From positions 1 to 39,501 of the forward strand of contig NZ_CAUHPG010000021.1 of the NCBI RefSeq assembly GCF_959608125.1: DNA of 39,501 bases, read 5' to 3'. Below the pieces are notes generated by a model. It did no database searches, was not told the origin of the DNA, and saw only the letters and a program-made list of their open reading frames with translations. The translations under genes were made by a program, and so were the position numbers. Shown piece after piece: positions 1 to 7,968 of the stretch. Numbering within the stretch: the stretch's first letter is position 1; each line of letters opens with the position of its first letter. This DNA comes from an uncultured Slackia sp. Lineage in GTDB: Bacteria; Actinomycetota; Coriobacteriia; Coriobacteriales; Eggerthellaceae.

Positions 1-48
1 CCCCAAAAGTGCAAAGGACCCCGTTTTCTGAACGGCAAAAGAAGTGAA

Positions 49-939
49 TCAAGCGGCCCGGCTGAGCCTGTACTCGACCGGGCTGCTTCCGTCCAGGCGT
101 CTTTTGATGCGCACGTTGTTATACCAGTCGATATACTTCTCCAAATCCCTCTCGAAGATATCGGGGTCGTCCCCCTCCCAATCGTAGTAAAGCTCGGTCT
201 TGACCATCGAGAAGAAGTTCTCGGCCTTCGCGTTGTCGAGGCAGTTTCCTTTGCGGGACATGGACTGGGCTATTCCCATCCGCTCGAGCGCGAGTCTGTA
301 GGCGGGCATCTGGTATTGCCAGCCCATGTCCGAATGCAGCAACGGGGCGTCTTCGCCATCGAGCCTGCCCTCGAGGCCCGCCAGCATCTCGAGGACCATC
401 TTCATGTTCGGGGACCTGGATATCGAGTAGGCGACGACCTCGTCGTTGCAGAGGTCGACCACGGGCGAAAGGTAGAGCTTCGCGCCGCCCGCCTTGAATT
501 CGGTGACGTCGGTCACCAGCTTGGTCATCGGGTCCTCCGCCTCGAAGTCGCGGGCCGGCAGGTTCGAGGAGGACCTGCCGGCCCGGCCCATGCAGGAGCG
601 GCGCTTCCTGCGTCTGCGGGTCCGGCACAGCAGCCCCTCCTCGCGCATGGCCTCGAGCGCCGTCTTGTCGGCGATGCGAATGCCGGTAGCTTTGCGCAAC
701 GTGTCGGCAACGCGTCGGTATCCGTATCTGAACTGGGATTTCTCGCATATCTCCACTATGGTCGGCCGCTCGGTCGCCTGCCTGTCCGAGGGAGGATTCG
801 CCTCGTGGTAGTAATAGGCGGAACGCGGCATCCCGACGAGCTCCAGGAGCGTGGAGAGCGGATATTCCCGCCTCAGCGACTTCGCTATCTCGTGCTTCTG
901 CCTGCTGCCGAGAGGGCCGTCGCCGAGGCGGCCATTCGT
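49..939 (-). CDS. IS3-family transposase OrfB (DDE integrase core), read by -1 frameshift from OrfA
   Basis: The catalytic half, about 296 residues after the slip site. It has the rve integrase fold with an acidic triad: Asp in TDVTEF, Asp in HSDMGWQY and Glu in NAKAENFF, followed by the IS3-typical KTELYY and YIDWYNNVRIKRRL. An HTH_21-like helical segment precedes it (GYRRVADTLRK). There is no convincing own start: the frame stays open back to 1251, but that part overlaps OrfA out of frame. A coding-strand AAAA at 942-939 (TTA AAA in the OrfA frame) lets tRNA-Lys slip back one base into this frame, giving an OrfAB of about 440 residues. This mechanism is known in the family; here it is inferred from frame geometry. 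Confidence 0.92.
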   Translation of the reverse strand, partial: TNGRLGDGPLGSRQKHEIAKSLRREYPLSTLLELVGMPRSAYYYHEANPPSDRQATERPTIVEICEKSQFRYGYRRVADTLRKATGIRIADKTALEAMREEGLLCRTRRRRKRRSCMGRAGRSSSNLPARDFEAEDPMTKLVTDVTEFKAGGAKLYLSPVVDLCNDEVVAYSISRSPNMKMVLEMLAGLEGRLDGEDAPLLHSDMGWQYQMPAYRLALERMGIAQSMSRKGNCLDNAKAENFFSMVKTELYYDWEGDDPDIFERDLEKYIDWYNNVRIKRRLDGSSPVEYRLSRAA

Positions 940-1370
940 TTTAAGATCTCCACCTCCATCTCGAGGCGGGCGCACCGCTGCTCGAGCGTCTCCTCGCTCG
1001 CGGGCTCCTTCCTCCTTCGTCCCGACGGATGGACGGCGAGGGCGTCGTCGCCTCCCTCTCGGTACCGCTTCACCCAGTCTCGTATCTGCGCGCTGTTGCG
1101 CACGCCATGCTCGAGAGCGAGGGCCCTGTAGTCGCCCTCGCCGCGGAGATAGGCTTCGACGACGCGAAGCTTGAACTCCTGGGGATAGCGGTTGTTCTTC
1201 CTCGGCCTGTCTATGGCCCCGACGCCGCCTTGGTCGATCCTCTCCCTCCAAAGCTTCACGGTTGACTTCGTAAGGCCAAACTCGTGCTGCAGCATGGTGA
1301 TGGTCGCGCCATCGGCATATCTGCCTGCAAAGCGCTGTTTGAACTCGGCGGAGTAATCCTTGCTCAGCAA
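885..1370 (-). CDS. IS3-family transposase OrfA (helix-turn-helix protein), copy 1
   Basis: A 161-residue DNA-binding OrfA. Two helix-turn-helix units are apparent, around residues 1-50 (ending KSTVKLWRERI) and 60-110 (ending NSAQIRDWVKRY), the doubled arrangement typical of the IS150 group. A leucine-zipper-like segment follows near residues 125-145 (LEQRCARLEMEVEILKRM) for oligomerisation with OrfAB. The start is a TTG at 1370 preceded by a run of seven G on the coding strand that acts as the Shine-Dalgarno sequence; in copy 2 this run is five G. OrfA alone usually regulates transposition. The fused OrfAB made by -1 slippage at 939-942 is the transposase. The protein is identical to copy 2. 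Confidence 0.92.
   Translation of the reverse strand: MLSKDYSAEFKQRFAGRYADGATITMLQHEFGLTKSTVKLWRERIDQGGVGAIDRPRKNNRYPQEFKLRVVEAYLRGEGDYRALALEHGVRNSAQIRDWVKRYREGGDDALAVHPSGRRRKEPASEETLEQRCARLEMEVEILKRMAASATALSAAGRSTR
939..945 (-). promoter_or_regulatory. Candidate -1 programmed frameshift site between orfA and orfB, copy 1
   Basis: On the coding strand CTTAAAA lies at 945-939. The OrfA frame reads TTA AAA CGA and the OrfB frame reads CTT AAA ACG, so a one-base backward slip of the lysyl tRNA on AAAA joins the two frames. OrfA continues only 18 codons past this point. No downstream stem-loop was computed. The same site is at 38994-39000 in copy 2. Confidence 0.6.
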
Positions 1371-1506
1371 ATCAACCCCCCCTAACGCAGAGGACCCCTA
1401 TAGGAGAAGCAGAACATTGTCTGTCCAGCTATAGGGGTTCACTGCACTATCGGGGTTCAGTTCAGATGGCGGGTTCTTTTGCGTTCGGGAATATGCGCCT
1501 GCGCGA

Positions 1507-3285
1507 CTACAGGGTGCGCAGCGCGACCTCCTTGAGCTGACGGGTGGTCACCTCGTTGGGGGCGCCCGTCATGGGGTCGGAGGCCGAAGACGTCTTCGGG
1601 AAGGCGATGACGTCGCGAATCGACTGCTTGCCGGCAAGCAGCATGACCAGGCGGTCGAGACCCAGGGCGATGCCGCCGTGCGGCGGAGCGCCGAGCTCGA
1701 GAGCATGAATCAGGTGGCCGAACTTCTCGTCGATTTCGGCATCGGTCAGGCCGCAGCGACGGAGCACGCGGCGCTGGAGCTCCTCGGTATGGATGCGGAT
1801 GGTGCCGCCGCCGCACTCGAAGCCGTCCATGACCAGGTCGTAAGAGTAGCTGCCGCATTCAAGCGGAGCCTCTTCGATCTTGTACTGCTCCTCGGGAGGC
1901 ACCATGGTGAACGGATGATGCTCGGCAGCGTACTTCTTCTCGTCCTCGTCGTAACGGAACATAGGGAAGTTGACGACCCACAGGAGCGCATGACCCTCGC
2001 GGGGAATGTCAAGCGCCTCGGCCATATGCAGACGCAGAGCGGAAAGCACGGCGTTCGCCACGTCGGCGGTATCGGCCGCGAACAGCACCAGGTCGCCCGG
2101 CTCGACGTTGAGGGCCTCCTTCATCTTGGCATAGGTCTCGTCGTCGAAGAACTTGATGATCGGGCTCTTCTCGGCGCCGTCGGTGGTGTAGGCGATCCAA
2201 GCCATGCCCTTCGCGCCGTTGGCGGAAGCGATGTTTGCCAGCTTGTCGATTTCGCCGCGGCTCCAGTCGCCTGCGCCCTTGGCATTGATGGCCTTGACCA
2301 CGCCGCCTGCCTCGACGGCCTTGGCGAACACGCCGAAGCCGCAGCCGCGCACGATTTCCGTCAGATTGACGAGCTTCATGTCGAAGCGGATGTCAGGACG
2401 GTCGCAGCCGTAATACTCCATGGCATCGGCATACTGCATGCGCTGCAACGGGAACTCGTGCTCGACGCCTGCGGCGGCCAGCACCTCGCTCATGACGCCT
2501 TCCATCATGTCCATGACGTCTTCGCCCTGAACGAAAGACATCTCGATGTCGACCTGGGTGAACTCGGGCTGACGGTCGGCGCGCAGGTCCTCGTCGCGGA
2601 AACAGCGGGCGATCTGATAGTAGCGCTCGATGCCGCCGCACATCAGCATCTGCTTGAACTGCTGCGGGCTCTGCGGCAGCGCGTAGAACTTGCCGGGGTT
2701 GGGGCGGGACGGGACGATGTAGTCGCGGGCGCCTTCGGGAGTGGAGTTCGCCAAGATGGGCGTCTCGACCTCGATGAAGCCGCGCTCGTTCAGCGCGGAG
2801 CGCATGGCCTGGGCCACGGTGTGGCGCAGCTTGATGGCGTTGAACATCTCGGGGCGACGAAGGTCCATATAGCGCCACTTCATGCGCGTGGTCTCATCGG
2901 TCTCGATGCCGTCTTCGATCGAGAACGGAGGAGTCACGGAAGTGTTGAGCACCTTGACGGCGCTGGCGAGCACTTCGATCTCGCCCGTCGCCATATTCGG
3001 GTTGACCGTGCCTTCGGCGCGGGCTCGCACCTTGCCGACGACCTCGATCACGTACTCGCGGCCCAGGTGCTCGGCGACGGCGAAATCGTCCGTGCTGACG
3101 CAATCGGGGTCGATAACGACCTGGGTGTAGCCCTCGCGGTCACGCAGGTCGATGAAGATCAGGCCGCCGTGGTCGCGGTTGTGCCACACCCAGCCGGTGA
3201 GCGTGACCTGGGAATCCACGTCGGATGCACGCAGCTGGCCGCACGTGTGGTCGTGCATGCAGTACTCGTTAACGAAATCGGTCAT
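1507..3285 (-). CDS. aspS: Aspartate--tRNA ligase (AspRS)
   Basis: A class IIb aminoacyl-tRNA synthetase charging tRNA-Asp in the cytoplasm; 592 residues, the usual bacterial length. The N-terminal OB-fold anticodon-binding domain spans about 28-110 (LTGWVWHNRDHGGLIFIDLRDR). The class II core follows: motif 1 around 164-180 (ERGFIEVETPIL), motif 2 at 229-244 (FRDEDLRADRQPEFTQ) and motif 3 with GLDR at 542-545. The bacterial GAD insertion lies between motifs 2 and 3, about 290-400. The ATG at 3285 has a GGAG whose sequence lies in the last codons of hisS, only 8 bp upstream, so hisS and aspS are one transcript and probably translationally linked. Whether the enzyme discriminates Asp from Asn tRNA cannot be told by eye. 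An IS copy lies 42 bp downstream. Confidence 0.98.
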   Translation of the reverse strand: MTDFVNEYCMHDHTCGQLRASDVDSQVTLTGWVWHNRDHGGLIFIDLRDREGYTQVVIDPDCVSTDDFAVAEHLGREYVIEVVGKVRARAEGTVNPNMATGEIEVLASAVKVLNTSVTPPFSIEDGIETDETTRMKWRYMDLRRPEMFNAIKLRHTVAQAMRSALNERGFIEVETPILANSTPEGARDYIVPSRPNPGKFYALPQSPQQFKQMLMCGGIERYYQIARCFRDEDLRADRQPEFTQVDIEMSFVQGEDVMDMMEGVMSEVLAAAGVEHEFPLQRMQYADAMEYYGCDRPDIRFDMKLVNLTEIVRGCGFGVFAKAVEAGGVVKAINAKGAGDWSRGEIDKLANIASANGAKGMAWIAYTTDGAEKSPIIKFFDDETYAKMKEALNVEPGDLVLFAADTADVANAVLSALRLHMAEALDIPREGHALLWVVNFPMFRYDEDEKKYAAEHHPFTMVPPEEQYKIEEAPLECGSYSYDLVMDGFECGGGTIRIHTEELQRRVLRRCGLTDAEIDEKFGHLIHALELGAPPHGGIALGLDRLVMLLAGKQSIRDVIAFPKTSSASDPMTGAPNEVTTRQLKEVALRTL

Positions 3286-3293
3286 GTGCTTTC

Positions 3294-4688
3294 TTACTCC
3301 TTATCGTCACTCTCGAAAGAGAACACGGCATCAATATTGACAGGCGTTGCGGCGTTGCCGACCAACTGGCCGCCGAACTGAGACAGAAGACGCTTCGCCG
3401 CATCGATGTCGACCAGCTTCTCGCTATGCTTCTGCATGCTGCGAACGCGGGCCTTTCCCTGGGCGAGCTCGTCGGGACCCAGGATGACGACGACGCGAGC
3501 GCCGATCTTGTCGGCCATCTTGAACTGGCTCTTCAGGCTCTTGCCCTGATGGTCCATCTCGATGCAAAGACCCGCATCGCGCGCGGCGCATACCAGGTCG
3601 AACGCGGCCGGACGCACGGACTCGTCGACGCAGGCGACGTAACCGTCGACGCGCTTCGAGTTCTCGCTCAAGACGCCCGCGGCCTCGAGCGCAAGCACCA
3701 TGCGCTCGAATCCGAGCGCGAAGCCCAGACCGGGCGTCGGGCGGCCGCCCACCGTTTCGGCGAGACCGTCGTATCGTCCACCGCCGCCGATGGCGCTCTG
3801 CGACCCCATGCCCTCGGTGACCTGCACCTCGAACACGGTGCGCGTGTAGTAGTCGAGGCCGCGCACCAGCGTGGGGTCCTCAACGTAGGCGACGCCCGCG
3901 GCGTCGAGCAGCTGCTTCACGCTTTCATAGTGGCTGCGGCAATCGTCGCACAGGTGGTCGACGATCTTCGGCGCGTCCGCCATGACGTGCGCACACGTCT
4001 CGTTCTTGCAGTCGAAGGCGCGCAGCGGATTGGTGTCGGCGCGGCGACGGCACTCCTCGCACATCTCGTCTTCGTGGGCGAGGATGAAGTCGCGCACGCT
4101 TTCGCGATAAGCGGGACGGCAGGCGTCATCGCCCATCGAGTTGATGAGCAGGCGCATGTTCTTCCCGGGCACGCCCATGGCCTCGAAGAAGCGCATGAGC
4201 ATGATGATCATCTCGGCATCGGCCGTGGGCTCGGAAGCGCCCAGGCACTCGACGCCGATCTGGTGAAACTGGCGCAGGCGGCCCTTCTGGGGACGCTCTG
4301 CGCGAAACATCGGGCCGGCATAGAACAGCTTCGCGGGCGCGGCGCCCTGCTCGACCAGGTTGTGCTGCACCACCGCGCGCACGACGCCTGCCGTGCCTTC
4401 GGGGCGCAACGAAAGCTTCTGCTTCGCCTTGAGGCCGGCGTCGGAGCCGGCGGCCAGGGAGCGCTTATAGTTCTCGCCGCTGCGGACGACGAACATCTCC
4501 TTGCCCACGACGTCGGTCGCTTCGCCGATGCCGTGCGTGAACACCTCGGTCAGCTCGAACAGGGGCGTATCGATCGGCTCGTAGCCATACGTGGAGAACA
4601 GCTTCGCCGCTGCATCGGTCGTCGTGCGCCACAGGCGCGCGACGGCGGGGAGCATATCGGCGGTTCCCTCGGGTGCGTTGTAGGGCAT
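3294..4688 (-). CDS. hisS: Histidine--tRNA ligase (HisRS)
   Basis: A class IIa synthetase charging tRNA-His; 464 residues from the chosen ATG at 4688 (MPYNAPEGTADMLP). That start has AAAGGA five bases upstream and matches the family N-terminus; the frame is open to 4739 but those 17 extra residues are not family-like. Visible motifs are motif 2 FRAERPQKGRLRQFHQIGVE, the histidine-binding LVRGLDYYTRTVFEV, and motif 3 GLGFALGFERMVLAL, followed by the anticodon-binding domain. A cysteine-bearing insertion in the middle (CEEC, DCKNETC, CDDC) could bind zinc, as in other HisRS of Gram-positive lineages. It is the first gene of a two-gene operon with aspS. Confidence 0.97.
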   Translation of the reverse strand: MPYNAPEGTADMLPAVARLWRTTTDAAAKLFSTYGYEPIDTPLFELTEVFTHGIGEATDVVGKEMFVVRSGENYKRSLAAGSDAGLKAKQKLSLRPEGTAGVVRAVVQHNLVEQGAAPAKLFYAGPMFRAERPQKGRLRQFHQIGVECLGASEPTADAEMIIMLMRFFEAMGVPGKNMRLLINSMGDDACRPAYRESVRDFILAHEDEMCEECRRRADTNPLRAFDCKNETCAHVMADAPKIVDHLCDDCRSHYESVKQLLDAAGVAYVEDPTLVRGLDYYTRTVFEVQVTEGMGSQSAIGGGGRYDGLAETVGGRPTPGLGFALGFERMVLALEAAGVLSENSKRVDGYVACVDESVRPAAFDLVCAARDAGLCIEMDHQGKSLKSQFKMADKIGARVVVILGPDELAQGKARVRSMQKHSEKLVDIDAAKRLLSQFGGQLVGNAATPVNIDAVFSFESDDKE

Positions 4689-4707
4689 GGTAATCCTTTG
4701 CGACGTG

Positions 4708-4732
4708 GCGTTATTCGTAACGCGATATTTTA
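4708..4732 (-). promoter_or_regulatory. Possible hisS-aspS promoter with adjacent small inverted repeat
   Basis: Upstream of hisS the coding strand has TAAAAT (plus coordinates 4727-4732) as a plausible -10 box. A weak TTCGCT lies about 17 bp further upstream as a -35. Just downstream is a perfect inverted repeat GCGTTA-CGAA-TAACGC (4708-4723), near the expected transcription start, which could be an operator or a short leader hairpin. No T-box or attenuator is evident. Confidence 0.35.
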
Positions 4733-4785
4733 TCACCACCGCAGCTTAGAGCGAAACCGCAGCGAGCGCAAATGCGAAAGAAGCA

Positions 4786-4814
4786 GAACGGCCGCAGGTC
4801 CGCCGCAGCCGTTC
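4786..4814 (-). terminator. Stem-loop downstream of the M16 protease gene
   Basis: GAACGGC at 4786-4792 pairs with GCCGTTC at 4808-4814, with further GC pairs inside. It lies 28 bp past the stop of the minus-strand protease gene and is followed on that strand by TGCTTCTTT. The T-run is interrupted, so termination is likely but not certain. Confidence 0.5.
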
Positions 4815-4841
4815 CGCATCAGGCGACCTTCGCGCAGCGCG

Positions 4842-7778
4842 CTAGAGCAGCTTGACGAAGCTCCAGTCGCCCTTCGACGCGCGAAGCACGCCTTCGCCGC
4901 CGAACGCGCAAACCGCGCCATCGGACGCGATACGGTCGAGCGCCTCGGCATACGTGCGCAGCTTCTCAGGCGTCGCGGCGAGCTTCTCCGCACGCAGATG
5001 CTCTCGATAGCCCGCAGACTTGCCGGAGAACAGAGCCACGTCTTGGCGGCGCGCCACCTGGCGCGGCTTCACCGGCGCATCATGCGACGCCACCGTGCTG
5101 ACGATATAGCCCTCCATCTCGTCTTCCGCGGGGTCGAACGCCGAAAGCCACGCGCCCGCCTCGTCGTAGCGGGCCAGCGTCGCATCGACGCCCGGGTCCC
5201 TGAAGGAATAGAAACGTCCGAAACGCTCGGGCGTGATGCGGAACCCGACGCCGTAGGCGCCGCCTTTCACGCGCACCTCGTTCCACAAGTAGTCGAACGA
5301 AAGCGCGTTGGAAAGCACCGCCCAGGCGCCATCGTAGCCGACGGTCTCATGCACATCGGCGCCCTTCGCCACGTAGCACACGTCGCCCGGCACGATGAAG
5401 GCCTCCTGCTTGACCTCGGGATCGGGCACGCGGTCGCCGAACGCGAAGCGGCAGCGCGGATCGCCGCCGAACACGGCATCTCCGGGCAAGCCGAAATCGC
5501 CTGCGGACTCCCAGAAGCGCTCGAGGTCGTCCGTCGACCCCGTAAAGCTCGCCAGCGCTCCGTCTTTCGTGAAAATGCGGTCGCGCACGTCCTCCAGACG
5601 CTCGCGCAGTGCGTCGAAGCGCTCGTCGAAATGCTCGATCAAGTCGCACAGGAAGCGATAGAAATCGACGCCTCCCATCTGCTCTTTGATCACGCCGGAC
5701 TTGAACAGATACGACGACAGGCGATTCATCGCGCGTACATGGCCCTCGCCCATGAACGACTGCTCCATGGAGATGCGGCGTTGCACCAGGATATCGCGGA
5801 TCTTGCCCGCATCGTCGAAAGACGTCGTCGCCCAGACCTCGCGCGGAATGCAGGCGAGATGCTCGAGTTCTTCGGACAGCGCGCTTGCCGACGCGACCAT
5901 CTTAAGCGAGAGCTTCGACGGGTCGGAATCGGACGAATAGGCCTCGGCGAAGAAGCGAAGCGAACCCAAGTGCGTGCGCATATGCACGTCGAGCTCGGCT
6001 GCGCTGCGCCGCGCCGTGCCGAGACGTCCGAGCAGCATGCCGAGCAGCGTGACGTAGGGCAGGTCGTCGAACGACAATCCGTCCATGTCGAAATACAGCG
6101 ACAGGTAGTCGATATGACGCGTGGGAAGATCGTGGTGCAGGCACGGCACGGGCGCGTCGGCCGCCAGACGATATGCGGGATCGGGAACGGCCTCGCCTAT
6201 GTCGTCCACGCGCAGGCGCGGAAGCGTCGCCGTGGCCTCGGGAGCGTCGGGCGTCTCCTGCATCAGGCGCAAGGCCGCCACGTCGTCGCGCACGGCCTGA
6301 CGGCGCGCCTCGTCCATGGAAGCGAGCGTGTCCGCCAGCTCGGCGTCCTCCTCGGACGCAGAGCCGTCTTCGCCCGGCACCAGGTCGACGAGCGCCTTGT
6401 GGCCGCTTTCGCATATCAGCGAGGCCAAGACGTCTTCGAAGTAACGGCCGTCCAGACCTGCGCGCATGTGAGCGAGCGCGTCCTCATAGCGCAAATACGC
6501 GGTAGGCATGGCGTCATCGTAGAGCCAGCCCGCCAGCGCATTCATGGCCAAAGGCACGCCGTCGGCCATGCCGCGGTCGCGTTCGCGCAAATCGAAGGCC
6601 ATCTGGGCAAGGGACGCCTCGAGCACGTCGCGCGGGATGCCGTCGCGCACCAGACGCGCCGCCTCGCGCTCGACCGCTTCCATGAAGGCCTGCGCCTTGC
6701 CCTCCTCGGCGTTTTTCAGCTGGAACAGCGCGACGGGCTGCGCCTGGGAATCGATCAGGTACGCCGTGACGTCGCCGCCGAGCCCCTCATCGAGCAGCGC
6801 ACGCTTCATCGGCGACTCGTTGCCGCCCATAAGCGCATCCATCAGCACGTCGCACGCCAGAACGCGTTCGAAATCGCACGCCTGCCCCACCACGTAGCCC
6901 AGCCCGACGCAAGCGTTTTCCGGCGCCGTGTCCATGGAAACCGTGACGTCGGTCGCCACGCGCGGCGCCTGCATGCCCACTTCATTCGGGGCGGCGTCGA
7001 CTCGCGGGCGCTCGACCGACAGATAGCGGTCGTCCAAAAACGACAGCATCCGTTCGGCGTCCACGTTGCCGTACAGCACGATATAGGCGTTGTCGAGGCG
7101 ATAGTGGCGCGCGTGCGTGTCGAGGAACTGCTCGTAGGTCAGCTGCGGAATTGCACGAGGATGTCCGCCCGATTCGAAGGCATAGCACGTATCGGGGAAC
7201 AGGGCCGCGTTCACCGCGTGGTACAGCACGCTTTCGGGGTCGGACAGCGCGCCTTTCATCTCGTTGAACACCACGCCGTTGTAGCGCAGGCGCGGCTCGG
7301 CGCCGTCTTCGTCGAGCTCGTAGTGCCAGCCCTCCTGCTCGAAGATGGCGCGCTTGTCATAAATCGCAGGGTTGAGCACCGCATCCATGTACACGTCGGT
7401 CAGGTTCATCAGGTCCTGGTCGTTGGTGCTTGCCACCGGGTACATGGTCTTATCGGGAAACGTGAGCGCGTTGAGAAACGTCTGCATCGACGTTTTCAGC
7501 AGGTCGACGAACGGCTCTTTAACGGGGAATTTCTTCGAGCCGCACAGCACGGAATGCTCCAGGATGTGGAAGACGCCCGTATCGTCGGCGGGCGGCGTCT
7601 TGAATGCGATGGAAAACGCCTTGTTCTCGTCGGCATTTTGCAGGAAAAGCAGGCGGGCGCCGCTTTTCTCGTGGCACATGACATGCGCCGATCCGTCGAT
7701 TTCCGAAAGCGGCTCCGACGAATCGACGACGAAGCCGTGCATGCGGGCACCGGCTTGGAAATCATGGGTTGAAAGCAT
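4842..7778 (-). CDS. M16C-family zinc metalloprotease (PreP/Cym1-like)
   Basis: A 978-residue protease of the pitrilysin/insulinase clan, M16C subfamily, which degrades short unstructured peptides inside a closed chamber. The inverted zinc motif HILEH is at residues 71-75 (His71 and His75 ligands, Glu74 catalytic) and the third ligand is Glu173 in FNEMKGALSDPES. The long distance between them and the single-chain length of about 970 residues are typical of M16C. No signal peptide or membrane segment is seen, so it is probably cytoplasmic. The ATG at 7778 has TAGGAG at good spacing. It is transcribed alone, divergent from the trigger-factor-like gene. The second half should be the usual catalytically inactive domain. 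Its natural substrate in bacteria is unknown. Confidence 0.93.
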   Translation of the reverse strand: MLSTHDFQAGARMHGFVVDSSEPLSEIDGSAHVMCHEKSGARLLFLQNADENKAFSIAFKTPPADDTGVFHILEHSVLCGSKKFPVKEPFVDLLKTSMQTFLNALTFPDKTMYPVASTNDQDLMNLTDVYMDAVLNPAIYDKRAIFEQEGWHYELDEDGAEPRLRYNGVVFNEMKGALSDPESVLYHAVNAALFPDTCYAFESGGHPRAIPQLTYEQFLDTHARHYRLDNAYIVLYGNVDAERMLSFLDDRYLSVERPRVDAAPNEVGMQAPRVATDVTVSMDTAPENACVGLGYVVGQACDFERVLACDVLMDALMGGNESPMKRALLDEGLGGDVTAYLIDSQAQPVALFQLKNAEEGKAQAFMEAVEREAARLVRDGIPRDVLEASLAQMAFDLRERDRGMADGVPLAMNALAGWLYDDAMPTAYLRYEDALAHMRAGLDGRYFEDVLASLICESGHKALVDLVPGEDGSASEEDAELADTLASMDEARRQAVRDDVAALRLMQETPDAPEATATLPRLRVDDIGEAVPDPAYRLAADAPVPCLHHDLPTRHIDYLSLYFDMDGLSFDDLPYVTLLGMLLGRLGTARRSAAELDVHMRTHLGSLRFFAEAYSSDSDPSKLSLKMVASASALSEELEHLACIPREVWATTSFDDAGKIRDILVQRRISMEQSFMGEGHVRAMNRLSSYLFKSGVIKEQMGGVDFYRFLCDLIEHFDERFDALRERLEDVRDRIFTKDGALASFTGSTDDLERFWESAGDFGLPGDAVFGGDPRCRFAFGDRVPDPEVKQEAFIVPGDVCYVAKGADVHETVGYDGAWAVLSNALSFDYLWNEVRVKGGAYGVGFRITPERFGRFYSFRDPGVDATLARYDEAGAWLSAFDPAEDEMEGYIVSTVASHDAPVKPRQVARRQDVALFSGKSAGYREHLRAEKLAATPEKLRTYAEALDRIASDGAVCAFGGEGVLRASKGDWSFVKLL

Positions 7779-7810
7779 GATGGCTCCTATCGGTAAAGGT
7801 ATCGCGAAGG

Positions 7811-7935
7811 ATTATAGACCAAGCAAAACCGCAGCCACCGCCACTGCACAGCATGCTCGCAGGGTCGGTAGCCGACGCCGTATTTTCAACGCAACGGCCA
7901 CATACGACGGCAGCGTCGAAACGCGGCTATACAAT
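7811..7935. promoter_or_regulatory. Divergent promoter region between protease and trigger-factor-like genes
   Basis: The 190-bp gap 7779-7968 must hold both promoters. On the minus strand a perfect TATAAT (7811-7816) lies 33 bp upstream of the protease ATG, with no good -35. On the plus strand TACAAT (7930-7935) lies 33 bp upstream of the ATG at 7969. Both are inferred from sequence only. Confidence 0.4.
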
Positions 7936-7968
7936 GGGACGAAACCTTCCCTGCAGAGGAGGATATGT

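Larger units (their letters stand above)
1..1464 (-). mobile_element. IS3-family (IS150-like) insertion sequence, copy 1, left tip cut by window edge
   Basis: The right end is visible: the element stops at 1464, where the minus strand begins TGAACTGAACCCCGATAG. The same sequence begins copy 2 at 38047, so the element has terminal inverted repeats of at least 22 bp starting with TG, as in IS3 elements. The first 9 bases of the left end lie outside the window. Bases 5-8 read AAAA where copy 2 and this copy's own right repeat predict GATA. The element carries orfA and orfB on the minus strand joined by a -1 frameshift. It sits 42 bp downstream of the aspS stop, so it does not interrupt a gene here. 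A target duplication cannot be checked because the left flank is not in the window. Confidence 0.93.

Noticed and set aside
940..1251. Upstream part of the orfB open frame as a real N-terminus
   Set aside because: It overlaps orfA out of frame, is R/P/G-rich and has no ribosome site; a -1 frameshift explains the arrangement.
3426..7772. Very long open frame (1448 codons) on the + strand opposite hisS and the M16 protease
   Set aside because: It is antisense to two clear genes; long frames on the opposite strand are expected from GC-rich codon bias. The translation is rich in H, R, A and L, with no family motif.
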